From Pleodorina starrii (Eukaryota > Chlorophyta > Chlorophyceae > Chlamydomonadales > Volvocaceae), in contig BRXU01000008.1 of NCBI GenBank assembly GCA_030267565.1, positions 2,610,001-2,674,000 on the forward strand: 64,000 nucleotides of DNA. The letters run 5' to 3'. Shown here in pieces: positions 1 to 22,900 of the stretch; within the stretch, counting starts at the first letter, position 1, and every line of letters begins with the position of its first letter. The position numbers and the translations under genes were made by a program. Under the pieces are notes generated by a model. It was given only the letters and a program-made list of their open reading frames with translations, had not been told where the DNA came from and did no database searches.

Positions 1-155
1 TGGAGGGGCTGGGCAACCACCACCAGCAGCAGCACGGCCGGCCTTCCAACGCAGCAGTGCAGTGCAGTATATCCCGATACAGCCCATCTCCGCCACCATC
101 ACCACCACCACCATCGCCGCGCCTCTGCAGTAGCCAATCACCGCGCCGCGCCCAC

Positions 156-10718
<10,563 letters not shown>

Positions 10719-13700
10719 TAGAAGCAGTGTTTTACTAGCACATAATGATTCGCGCCACGGTTACTGTAAAATCGAGCTCGCGGCAGGACTTCACCGGCTG
10801 TAACGTTAACGTATAGCTATGTATCCATTTAAGGGAATTACAGTTGTCACCTCTGTTATCTCTGCTAAAGTACGTGAATGATAATGGCCAGAGCTCACGC
10901 TTTTGCACAAGTACGGTACCAAGGCACCACTTACGCGATTATAGGCCTGGGTGTACCGGAGGGAGCGAGTGTTTGCGACGTCATGCAAATAGACGATCAG
11001 CGCGGTCTTGCAAAGGTTGTTTATGACATGTTTTGCTTTCGGCGCGAGCGCATCGCCGTGTAGAGTCGATGGAGACTCCTTCTCAGGTCATGTTGTGCTT
11101 TTGTGACGTATCTGTCTTATGTTGTCTTTATGCCCTTTCTGCCACGGTTGATTTTTCCTTACTTTTTGTTCCTTTTGCTTGTCTGAGGCGGTTCATGAGC
11201 CTTCGGGTTCGTTTGAACCGTACGAGCTCACTGAAGCTTGTAACATCATCATCAGGCCAACTGACACAGGATCTCCGGAGTTTCGTGTGAATAGGGAAAA
11301 TGGATGGATCTAGCTTTCGCGCATGATGCATGTGCCGAATGCAGGACCTCAGGACCTGTGTAGTTTTGAAGTGTGCCGGTCTCAGTGCAAAAGGCTGCCC
11401 GACCCTTGAACCTTCGTCGCTCAACACCCCAGGCGATATGCTCTTGCACAAGACCATAGCTTAGGTCGTAGATTACAGTCCTGGCGAGCTGGTCTTCGGA
11501 GTCTCAGCGCCTCGAACACTTTCTCATACACTGGCGCTCATCGGGACCATGTTTAGAGTTCTAAACATCCAAGCTTGATGAGCGCATACCGCACTTAAAA
11601 ACCGCAAATGCCGGACTGTCAGGTTGGTGAAGGTGGTAAGCAAGCACTGTCAGCCCCGACGAAGCAACCGCAAGCCCACAACGGTTTCGAACGACTTAGA
11701 TAAAAGCCAGTTGGCGTGATCGTGCTTTTATGCGGGTGGGAGATTGGAAAGCAGGCAAGGGCTGGCAGAGGGGCACAGCCCGCCGGTGTGGCACAGCCAG
11801 GCACAGTGGCACAGCCAGGCACAATGCCACAGTCCCAGGCTGCGCGACCGTTTGAGGGCGGCAAAGAGACGGCACTTCGCGGCAAGAGACGGCAGCGGGG
11901 CCCTTGGTGCTGACGCGGCTGTCGGTCCCGACCCCGCCATCCATCAGCCGCATTGAGTGTGGGTCACACAAAGGCCGACACGGAAAACCCCACATTCGTT
12001 GCGTAGCGGACCCCGGCGAGCAGCTGGCATGCTGGGAAGGCGGTGGCAAGGGGCAAGGGACAAGGCACATGATGGAGAGGCCAAGCGGAACAAGCGCCGG
12101 GGCATCAACCCGGATGGACTCCGCAAGCGCCGTCTCGGGAGATGTTTGTGCCTGCGATTGGATGCGCGTGTCGCTGCAACCCAGGTACAGGTACCAGACG
12201 CATGCACTGCCTTTTGACTCCAGCGGCTACCTGGGGTTACTGGGTCGTGACAGGCCGTGGAACCCCACCTTCGGATCTCGGGAATTTCTGAGAGCGGCTT
12301 CACGGGGCCCGCCCCGTGTCGGGGATGGAGGACAGCGACGACAGGCGAAGTGAACTATCCGTAAACGATTCCCCGCAGCTGGGGCGCTGCCGCTGCCGTG
12401 CAGCCGCAGCTTGGGCGGCGAGTGCGGACTGGAGAGTCGCGCGGCGAAGGCTCGGATTGACGCTTTGCAGGTACCTTGATTCGCCGCCGCTACCCCTCTC
12501 GATTCATCTGCCGCATCTGGGATCTGGGATCTGGCCCACATCCCAGATGCCGCCCAAGGGATGCTCGCCGCATGCTTGCCACCTGACTCTGGTTGCAGTT
12601 ACAGCCGTACAGCCGTCGTACGAAGTTACCCGAGAAGCAATCGGGAGAGGGCGAGGGTGCAGCGGGAGTGTCGGCTCTAGGAGTTCCCGATCCCTGGGGG
12701 TCAGCCGCCCTGGTTCGGGCCAATGCGACCCCTGCAGATCTGGGGGTGTTGGGCCCGCAGGAGCCAGCCGTAACCACCACAGCAATATAGGTCGCAACCC
12801 TGCGCATTTGAAAGCCTGAAAGCCAGGAACCGCGCTCGACAGGGCCAGATCAGGTGTGGTATGACATCGGCGAGCCTCCCAGTCCGTCAGGGTCCGTCCG
12901 CTGTAAATCGGTTTGTTCAAAAGGGTTCAAATCACCCATGTTAGCAGAACGCATGGCGGCGCTGCTTCTATCCACATGTGCGCACACAATTATGTCAGAA
13001 TTCGGTATTCGGTTTGCCTGCCTGGGATGGATTGAAAGAACGCAGCCGCTGTGCAACTGCCAGGAACTGCCTGACGAACGCCGTCGGCCGACTGACTCAT
13101 GTAGAGGGAAAGTTGGCTTCAACGCTCGTTGACAATTGTTAATTCTTTATATTATATATATATATTCTACGGCAATCAGAAAGAATTCTGTTACCAGCTT
13201 GAAAGTTTACTGGCGTTGCGGACGGCGACTGCGGCAGAGCCGGGCAGAGCCGGGCGACGGTCGGCTAGGCAAGACGAATGTTGTGATTCGTTTATGATTT
13301 GCTGTTTCGTGGGATACAGCGCATGTCACACGTTGGTGCTATAACGACATTAATTATCATTAATGAAGAAGCGGGACAGAAGTCAGACGGCAGTCCTATA
13401 ATGATTCGGCGTTTTGGCTTGTCGGGTGCGACCCGCCGCGGCAAGCCGCGCGCCTTGAGGCGGACGGCCCGCCGACTCTTTGTGGGGTTCAAAGGTTTTG
13501 AATTCCTGTTCTGTTAATGTTTGTAAAGCTACAGGACGGCCATACATCCCGCGCGTACGAATGTGTCGTGACCGCCGCCAACCCCTCTCCCAACTGTCGG
13601 ACCTCGGCCCTGACGCATCACTACGCATCCTACACATCAACGCCGTCGCCTGCCGTAACTGCTGACCTCCCGGACGTACAGCAGTAATCCACGTCGGTCA

Positions 13701-13949
13701 GCCATTTATCGTCGCGGCGACATCGCGGCATGGTTCCAGTGTCCATTTGAGGGGTATGCCCAAGCAGCTGAAGCCGCGAAAACCAACCCTCGCCGGAACG
13801 CCCACGTACTTTTAATTCCCCGAGCGAGCGGTCAAGAGCCTTGCGACGGCGCACGTCCTCGCACGCACAAGGTCCTCCACTGGCGCAGTGGGAGGCGCTG
13901 CAGATCACCAGAAGCCCGAACCAGCCAGCCAGCTAGCCAGCCAGCAGCC
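10719..13949. other. Intergenic region between divergent kinase and P450 genes
   Basis: No coding exon could be supported on either strand. The stretch is less GC-rich than its neighbours and has AT-rich islands (TATTATATATATATATTC near 13150; ATTAATTATCATTAATG near 13350). A short tandem of GTGGCACAGCCAGGCACA lies near 11790-11830. A small inverted motif sits near 12515-12550, where CATCTGGGATCTGGGATCTG faces CATCCCAGATG. The ends presumably hold both 5' regulatory regions, since both genes are transcribed away from it. No TATA box could be assigned. Confidence 0.5.
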
Positions 13950-16900
13950 ATGGCCCCACTCGCTGCGCTGCTTCCCTCCGCGATCCATCTGCCCGGCACA
14001 CCTCTGCTCGTGGCCACGGCCTTCACCCTAGCCGCCTTGGTGAGAGAACCGCAAGACAGGAAGACAGCAGCAGCAGCAGCAGCAGGGTGTGGGCGGCGCA
14101 TTTCGTGTTTTGCCCCTGGTGGTTTTCAGCTGCAGTGCAGGGCAGGGCCAGGCCAGCTGCCCTGCTGGCTTCACACGTCGGGGGTGTCCCGAGCGAGCCC
14201 GCTACATTGACAAAACGATAACGATAACCTGCGGCAGCGGCACCCGCGCACCACCACCACCAACCACCACCACCACCACCACCACCGCCACCACTGTAGT
14301 GGTGGTGCTCGCGGCACCCGCTGATGTGCCTCCATCGCGGTTCCCAGCCGCTCGCCGTCCCCGCCGGGCAGAATGACAAACTCATGTTGCCCTGCGCGGT
14401 CTGAACTGGAAAGGGGGGATGAAGTACGCGGCAGCTGGGTTGCTCCTGCATAGATAGCTCCAGGGGAGCCCTCCCTGCAGAAGCTGCCAAGGCGGCAGCG
14501 GCCGCCTTGCGAAGGCTACCCATCCCCTAACCTGCCGCCATCGAAGCCCTCCATGTCAACCTCCATCTCCACGCCCACTTCCCAAGCTGCCTCCATTCCT
14601 GCGCTGCGCTTCGCCCTTCTAACCTTGGCCCCCCCCTCCCCTCCGCTGCGGCATCTTCTTTTTACCCGCCTTGATCGCCTCCGTCAGATCATTTGGCTGT
14701 GTTGGATGGGGTTGTATCCGCTACGCCGCTGGAGGTACCGTCGCTTCCCGGGTGGGTGGGTGGGTGGGTGGGTGCCTGCCGTAAATGCTGCGCCTGTCTT
14801 GTGGGTTGTGGTCATGCTCGTCGTCCGTAAGATCGCCGACAAGCACGCAGACGTTACTAATGGCGCGATCTGCTCGTTTGGCAACAATGCCGGTGCTGTG
14901 TACGATATGGTCCGCCGCCACCTGTGCCGTACTGTACTACAGGTCCGTTGGGGCTCCCCTTCCTCGGCAACCTGCCGCAAATCATCGCACGGGACACGAC
15001 CCACTACCTGTCGTACGCGTCCGCAAAGTACGGCCCCATCTGCAAGGTACGGCATTAAAGTTGCGGGTGCAGGTGCAGGCGGCGGGTTACGATTCACACC
15101 AGCTATGCGTGGTTTTCTTAATCTGGTGCGCTTATCCGTTTTGTTAGCCCTTGGGCCCCCGGCTCGTATGGGTAGTTATTGAGGCATGGTATGGGGGGTA
15201 CGCAGCTCCGCACTGCCCGACCATGTAACACGCACACATACCCTCCCAGAGCCCTGCATCGGGTGCATAGAGGGCTGTAGGGGTTGCTTGGGTTTTCCTT
15301 CAGCCCAGCCCAGCCCCGCGCCCCCGGGCCACAAGACCTTAACGCTCCTTGCCCTTGGTCGTGCGTCCTCTTCCCACTTCCCTGCTCGCTCACCCCCCCC
15401 CTCAAACACCCCATCCCAGCCCCCCCCCCCGACGGCTCGGTTCCTTTCCACAGCCACAACAGCCCCCGTCACGGAAACACCCCCTTCGTTGCATTCGTCC
15501 TCTCCATTGTGTTTTTGGTTTCGGCGCAGGTTTGGTTCGGCACGCGACCCTGGCTGGTAGTCAGCGAGCCAAACCTCGTGCGGTGGGTGGGGTGGGAGTT
15601 GGGTCTTGGGTGGGTGGGTGGGTAAGAAGAAAGAGCAGCGAAGGGACGGAGACGGGACGGAGTCACGGAGACGGCGTTAGCGAGGAGCGGAGCCACTCTG
15701 AACCCGCGGGGGCAACACTACTTACCGAACACGTAACTTATCGAGGCCGGAAACGCAGCGACCGGGTCGCTCCGCCGGGCCAACCAATCCCAGACGGACG
15801 ACCGAGTACGCGCGACAGCAGCACAACAACAGCACGAGACCGCCCCCAGACAATACAGCGTCACAGCCCCTGTGACGAAACCCACTCAGGGACACACACA
15901 GGAGCCAACCAAGCCTCCCCGCACTCGCGCAATCCGCCCCCCCAACACACACCCACACGTGAATCCCTCCCTCCCTCCTCCCTCTCTCTTACCGTGCATC
16001 CATCCCACCAACCTCCCTCCCTCCTTCCCTCCTCCCCTCCCTCCCTCCCTCCCTCCCGCCCTCCCCCACTTCTCGCAGCAAGCTGGCCTCCCACTCCGCC
16101 GCCCGGCCCCTGGACATGACTTCCTACCTGGATGTGCTGGTGGGGGAGAACCGCCAAATCGAGCTGTCCAGCGCCTTCTTCGCGCAGTGAGTGGCGGGGA
16201 GGGCGAGGGGTTATGAAGAGTACGACATTGTCCCCCTGGCCCCCCCAATGCCCCCAATGCTCCAGTCAACGATCCCCGGCCCCCACCTACGGAATGGTGG
16301 CTGAACCCCCTTCCCAATCCCCTCGGTATCATCATTATTGCCCTCCCGCCCCCGCCTCCGCCCCCACGTCGCCCCCTCGCTCCCCTCCCGCCCACTCTTC
16401 GCAGCGGCGAGACCTGGCGGCGGGGCCGTCACGCCTTCGAGGCATCGATCCTCCACCCCGCCAGGTAGCTAGGGAGCTGAGGAGCGAGGACCAGGCGATG
16501 TGCGATGTGTGATGTGCGGTGTGCGGTGTGCGGTGTGCGATGTGCGCACGAAGTCCCCCCGGGGGTGGGGGTGGGGGTGGTGCTGTGTGGGCTCCGTTCG
16601 CCGCCCAACCACCCTCCCACCGCCGCTCGCCGCTCGTGACCACTTCGACCCAGAACCCTAACCGGGAACACAAACCAACACACACACATACGGTACACAC
16701 AGGAGGCCGCACCCACCCTCTCACTGGAAATTACAAACCCTAAAAAAACCCTAAAAACCCGAACCTCCGGCCCGCGCGCCCGCCCGCCCGCCCTCTCCGT
16801 TGTGCGGCCATCGCAGCCTGGCCGCCCACCTTCCTGCCGTACATCGGATCCTGGGCCGGTTGCTGCCTCCCCTGGAGCGCGTCGCCGCCTCGGGACAGCC

Positions 16901-19900
16901 GCTGGATGTACGGCGGGCCATCGGGGATCTCATGATGGCAATCATCGGCGAGCTGGCGTACGGGTAAGTACGACGGTACGGTTTGTACCGATACCTGTAG
17001 TACGACTCTCCGACCCTGTACGACATGTCGTACATTGGACTGCCGTACATTCTGGTTACCGGGGTACTGTTGTACTGACGGACCGGCTACGACACCCGTT
17101 GGGCGCAGGGTCGATTTCGAGGTCGACTTTGGGGCGTTGGAGGGCCGGAAGCAGAACGCGCCGCCGCCGCCGCCGCCGCCGTCGCCGTCGCCGCTGCTGA
17201 TGGCCTCGCCAATCGGGTACCCCGACTCTTCGAAGACGGCAGCCAGCGGCGGCAGGGGTGGAGGTGGCGGTGGCGGTGGCGGTGGCGGTGGCGGTGGCGG
17301 TAAAGGAGGCGGGCGGAGTGAGGTGGCGGCATGTGGGGGCAGCGCGGGGTCACGGCTGGCCCGACTGGCCCGGGACATTTTCGAGGTGTACCGCATCGAG
17401 AACGCGTCAGAGTACCTGCCGGCGCAGGTACTGCAATGTCGTACTGTCGTACCAGCAGCCGCAGCCGCGCGAGAAGTCCCCCGCCCTTCCCACACGCCCC
17501 GCCCCGCCTCTCCCCTTTTTAAGACCTCCACCCTCCCTCTGGGCTCCCCTCGTCCCTCCCTCCCTCCCTCTCTCCCCCAGCACCCCACATAATATTTCAC
17601 GCCAATCTTTTATCCCCTCACCCCGTACCCCTTCCCTCCCCCCCTCCCCGCAGCTCATCTTCCCCTCCCTGGCGCCCCTCATCCGCCTCCTGGCCTTCCT
17701 CCTGCCCGGCGCCAAGCAGCGGCGAGCCATGCACTGCTGCTCCGAAACCGCCGCCATCAGCCGACAGCTCATGGCCCAGTGGGACGCAGCAGCAGCAGCC
17801 AAGCAGCGGCAGGGGCAGGGGCAGGCGGCGGCCGGCGCCGCCGCCGCCGCGGCGGCGGCGCCGCCGCCGCAGGCGGTCGAGGTGGCGGCGGTGTGCTGGG
17901 CTGACGCCGGCGGCGGCGGCGGCGGCGCGGCGGCGGCGCCGTCGGCTGCTAGTCCATTTGCGGAGGTTGGGTACGGCATCAGCGGCTCGAGCTTCCTGGC
18001 GGATATGCTTGAGGGGCGCAGAGGGGCGGGCGCGAGGGACCGGCTGAGCGACGTTGAGGCGGGTTGGTTGGGTGGTTGGACGGTTGATTGGACGGTTGGT
18101 TGGTTGGTTGGTTGGTTGGTTGGGAGGGCGAGGTCGAGGGGGGCAGGACAGTACAGGGGCGGCGGTTCGCACCGCCGGGGCAGAGCTTCAAGGTGCTTCA
18201 GGTCATCTGCCCTTTGTTGCTGCAGACACCATCTCCGACACAGAGGGCGGAAGAAGAGGAGGGAGGGAACCCCGAGCGGGAACACGAGGGAGGGAACCCC
18301 GAGCGGGAACACGAGGGTGACTGCTGACTGGTGGCTGGTGACGCGACGACTATAAGCGTGGGTTTACCACCCCCGCCCGGCTCTGCCTCTCGGAACCACA
18401 GCGCTCCGAACCGCACGATGATAATCCTGGGGGCCCCAAACCCACCCACCATCACCACCATCACCACCACCACCACCCCAACCGCCGCGGCTCTCCTTCC
18501 CTGCCCCATCCCTTGCCGTACCCGCTTCCTAGCCCCCACCCGCCTCCGCCTCCGCAGGTGATCGGTCAGTGCATCACCTTCATCCTGGCGGCGTACGACA
18601 CCAGTAGTACGACATTCTCCCTGGCGGCTCTGATGCTGGCGACCCATCCCGAGGCGCAGAGGCGGGCGGCGGAGGAGGCGGACGGCACGGCGGGGCGGGA
18701 GGTGACGGGGGAGCTGCTGGCGGGGGTGAGTGTCGTACGAGCTGTGTATTTGTGTCTTCGTGTGTGTGTGGATGTGTGTGTGTATTTGGGAGGGGGCGTC
18801 ATGGGCTTACATCGGTTGGCTGAGGTCGTGAGGTGTACGGCTTGCGGTACAATGCGGTTGACTCCTAGTCGCGCGGTCGCGCGCCGTGCGCCATCGCGCC
18901 TTGCCTTGGTGTTTGATGCCAGACATGCCAGACAGTGTGTGACAATGTGGGGCATGTGGGGCTTGTGACAGCAGCGTTAGTGACACGCCGCACGAGCAGC
19001 CGAAACACACACACACGCATGCACACACGCGTGCACACACCCGTGCCACGTACCAGTACGCACACACATACACACACAACCCCCCGCCTCTCCCCACTCG
19101 CCCGCCCTCCGGTCCTCTTCCATTGCCCTGCCGTATACAGTTGCCTTACATTGAGGCCGTGCTGAAGGAGACGATGCGGCTGTACCCTGCCGTACCGATG
19201 ATGCACCGGCACGCCAGGTCGGACATCCCGCTTGCAGGCGGCCGGGTCATACCCAGGCAGGTCGGGGGACCCGGCGGGCTGGGGGGGCTGGGGGGGCTGG
19301 GGGGGCTGGGGGGGCTGGGGGGGCTGGGGGGGCTGGGGGGGCTGGGGGGGCTGGGGGGGCTGGGGGGGCTGGGGGGGCTGGGGGGGCTGGGGGGGCTGGG
19401 GGGGCTGGGGGGGCTGGGGGGGCTGGGGGGGCTGGGGGGGCTGGGGGGGCTGGGGGGGCTGGGGGGGCTGGGGGGGCTGGGGGGGCTGGGGGGGCTGGGG
19501 GGGCTGGGGGGGCTGGGGGGGCTGGGGGGGCTGGGGGGGCTGGGGGGGCTGGGGGGGCTGGGGGGGCTGGGGGGCTGGGGGGGCTGGGGGGGCTGGGGGG
19601 GCTGGGGGGCTGGGGGGGCTGGGGGGGCTGGGGGGGCTGGGGGGGCTGGGGGGGCTGGGGGGGCTGGGGGGGCTGGGGGGGCTGGGGGGGCTGGGGGGGC
19701 TGGGGGGGCTGGGGGGGCTGGGGGGGCTGGGGGGGCTGGGGGGGCTGGGGGGGCTGGGGGGGCTGGGGGGCTGGGGGGGCTGGGGGGGCTGGGGGGGCTG
19801 GGGGGGCTGGGGGGGCTGGGGGGGCTGGGGGGGCTGGGGGGGCTGGGGGGGCTGGGGGGGCTGGGGGGGCTGGGGGGGCTGGGGGGGCTGGGGGGGCTGG

Positions 19901-22900
19901 GGGGCTGGGGGGGCTGGGGGGGCTGGGGGGGCTGGGGGGGCTGGGGGGGCTGGGGGGGCTGGGGGGGCTGGGGGGGCTGGGGGGGCTGGGGGGGCTGGGG
20001 GGGCTGGGGGGGCTGGGGGGGCTGGGGGGGCTGGGGGGGCTGGGGGGGCTGGGGGGGCTGGGGGGGCTGGGGGGGCTGGGGGGGCTGGGGGGGCTGGGGG
20101 GGCTGGGGGGGCTGGGGGGGCTGGGGGGGCTGGGGGGGCTGGGGGGGCTGGGGGGGCTGGGGGGGCTGGGGGGGCTGGGGGGGCTGGGGGGGCTGGGGGG
20201 GCTGGGGGGGCTGGGGGGGCTGGGGGGGCTGGGGGGGCTGGGGGGGCTGGGGGGGCTGGGGGGGCTGGGGGGGCTGGGGGGCTGGGGGGGCTGGGGGGGC
20301 TGGGGGGGCTGGGGGGGCTGGGGGGGCTGGGGGGGCTGGGGGGGCTGGGGGGGCTGGGGGGGCTGGGGGGGCTGGGGGGGCTGGGGGGGATGCGGGGGCA
20401 GCGGGGGCTGGGGGGGCTGGGGGGGCTGGGGGGGCTGGGGGGGCTGGGGGGGCTGGGGGGGCTGGGGGGGCTGGGGGGGCTGGGGGGGCTGGGGGGGCTG
20501 GGGGGGCTGGGGGGGCTGGGGGGGCTGGGGGGGCTGGGGGGGCTGGGGGGGCTGGGGGGGCTGGGGGGGCTGGGGGGGCTGGGGGGGCTGGGGGGGCTGG
20601 GGGGGCTGGGGGGGCTGGGGGGGCTGGGGGGGCTGGGGGGGCTGGGGGGGCTGGGGGGGCTGGGGGGGCTGGGGGGGCTGGGGGGGCTGGGGGGGCTGGG
20701 GGGGCTGGGGGGGCTGGGGGGGCTGGGGGGGCTGGGGGGGCTGGGGGGGCTGGGGGGGCTGGGGGGGCTGGGGGGGCTGGGGGGGCTGGGGGGGCTGGGG
20801 GGGCTGGGGGGGCTGGGGGGGCTGGGGGGGCTGGGGGGGCTGGGGGGGCTGGGGGGGCTGGGGGGGCTGGGGGGGCTGGGGGGGCTGGGGGGGCTGGGGG
20901 GGCTGGGGGGGCTGGGGGGGCTGGGGGGGCTGGGGGGGCTGGGGGGGCTGGGGGGGCTGGGGGGCTGGGGGGGCTGGGGGGGCTGGGGGGGCTGGGGGGG
21001 CTGGGGGGGCTGGGGGGGCTGGGGGGGCTGGGGGGGCTGGGGGGGCTGGGGGGCTGGGGGGGCTGGGGGGGCTGGGGGGGCTGGGGGGGCTGGGGGGGCT
21101 GGGGGGGCTGGGGGGGCTGGGGGGGCTGGGGGGGCTGGGGGGGCTGGGGGGGCTGGGGGGGCTGGGGGGGCTGGGGGGGCTGGGGGGGCTGGGGGGGCTG
21201 GGGGGGCTGGGGGGGCTGGGGGGGCTGGGGGGGCTGGGGGGGCTGGGGGGGCTGGGGGGGCTGGGGGGGGCTGGGGGGGCTGGGGGGGCTGGGGGGGCTG
21301 GGGGGGCTGGGGGGGCTGGGGGGGCTGGGGGGGCTGGGGGGCTGGGGGGGCTGGGGGGGCTGGGGGGGCTGGGGGGGCTGGGGGGGCTGGGGGGGCTGGG
21401 GGGGCTGGGGGGGCTGGGGGGGCTGGGGGGGCTGGGGGGGCTGGGGGGGCTGGGGGGGCTGGGGGGGCTGGGGGGGCTGGGGGGGCTGGGGGGGCTGGGG
21501 GGGCTGGGGGGGCTGGGGGGGCTGGGGGGGCTGGGGGGGCTGGGGGGGCTGGGGGGGCTGGGGGGGCTGGGGGGGCTGGGGGGGCTGGGGGGGCTGGGGG
21601 GGCTGGGGGGGCTGGGGGGGCTGGGGGGGCTGGGGGGGCTGGGGGGGCTGGGGGGGCTGGGGGGGCTGGGGGGGCTGGGGGGGCTGGGGGGGCTGGGGGG
21701 GCTGGGGGGGCTGGGGGGGCTGGGGGGCTGGGGGGGCTGGGGGGGCTGGGGGGGCTGGGGGGGCTGGGGGGGCTGGGGGGGCTGGGGGGGCTGGGGGGGC
21801 TGGGGGGGCTGGGGGGGCTGGGGGGGCTGGGGGGGCTGGGGGGGCTGGGGGGGCTGGGGGGGCTGGGGGGGCTGGGGGGGCTGGGGGGGCTGGGGGGGCT
21901 GGGGGGGCTGGGGGGGCTGGGGGGGCTGGGGGGGCTGGGGGGGCTGGGGGGGCTGGGGGGGCTGGGGGGGCTGGGGGGGCTGGGGGGGCTGGGGGGGCTG
22001 GGGGGGCTGGGGGGGCTGGGGGGGCTGGGGGGGCTGGGGGGGCTGGGGGGGCTGGGGGGGCTGGGGGGGCTGGGGGGGCTGGGGGGGCTGGGGGGGCTGG
22101 GGGGGCTGGGGGGGCTGGGGGGGCTGGGGGGGCTGGGGGGGCTGGGGGGGCTGGGGGGGCTGGGGGGGCTGGGGGGGCTGGGGGGGCTGGGGGGGCTGGG
22201 GGGGCTGGGGGGGCTGGGGGGGCTGGGGGGGCTGGGGGGGCTGGGGGGGCTGGGGGGGCTGGGGGGGGCTTTGGGGGGCTGGGGGGGCCTGGGGGGGCTG
22301 GGGGGGCTGGGGGGGCTGGGGGGGCTGGGGGGGCTGGGGGGGCTGGGGGGGCTGGGGGGGCTGGGGGGGCTGGGGGGGCTGGGGGGGCTGGGGGGGCTGG
22401 GGGGGCTGGGGGGGCTGGGGGGGCTGGGGGGGCTGGGGGGGCTGGGGGGGCTGGGGGGGCTGGGGGGGCTGGGGGGGCTGGGGGGGCTGGGGGGGCTGGG
22501 GGGGCTGGGGGGGCTGGGGGGGCTGGGGGGGCTGGGGGGGCTGGGGGGGCTGGGGGGGCTGGGGGGGCTGGGGGGGCTGGGGGGGCTGGGGGGGCTGGGG
22601 GGGCTGGGGGGGCTGGGGGGGCTGGGGGGCTGGGGGGGCTGGGGGGGCTGGGGGGGCTGGGGGGGCTGGGGGGGCTGGGGGGGCTGGGGGGGCTGGGGGG
22701 GCTGGGGGGGCTGGGGGGGCTGGGGGGGCTGGGGGGGCTGGGGGGGCTGGGGGGGCTGGGGGGGCTGGGGGGGCTGGGGGGGCTGGGGGGGCTGGGGGGG
22801 CTGGGGGGGCTGGGGGGGCTGGGGGGGCTGGGGGGGCTGGGGGGGCTGGGGGGGCTGGGGGGGCTGGGGGGGCTGGGGGGGCTGGGGGGGCTGGGGGGGC

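Noticed and set aside
14480..14535. Candidate P450 exon ending LRRLPIP before a stop
   Set aside because: No GT donor. Exon 14688-14751 (ending RRFPG) fits both the phase and the P450 hinge.
18226..18315. Assigning the 3' end of the P450 exon that begins DTISDTE
   Set aside because: Every GT nearby gives the wrong phase or a stop, and a roughly 28-bp duplication confuses the site, so only the start is reported.
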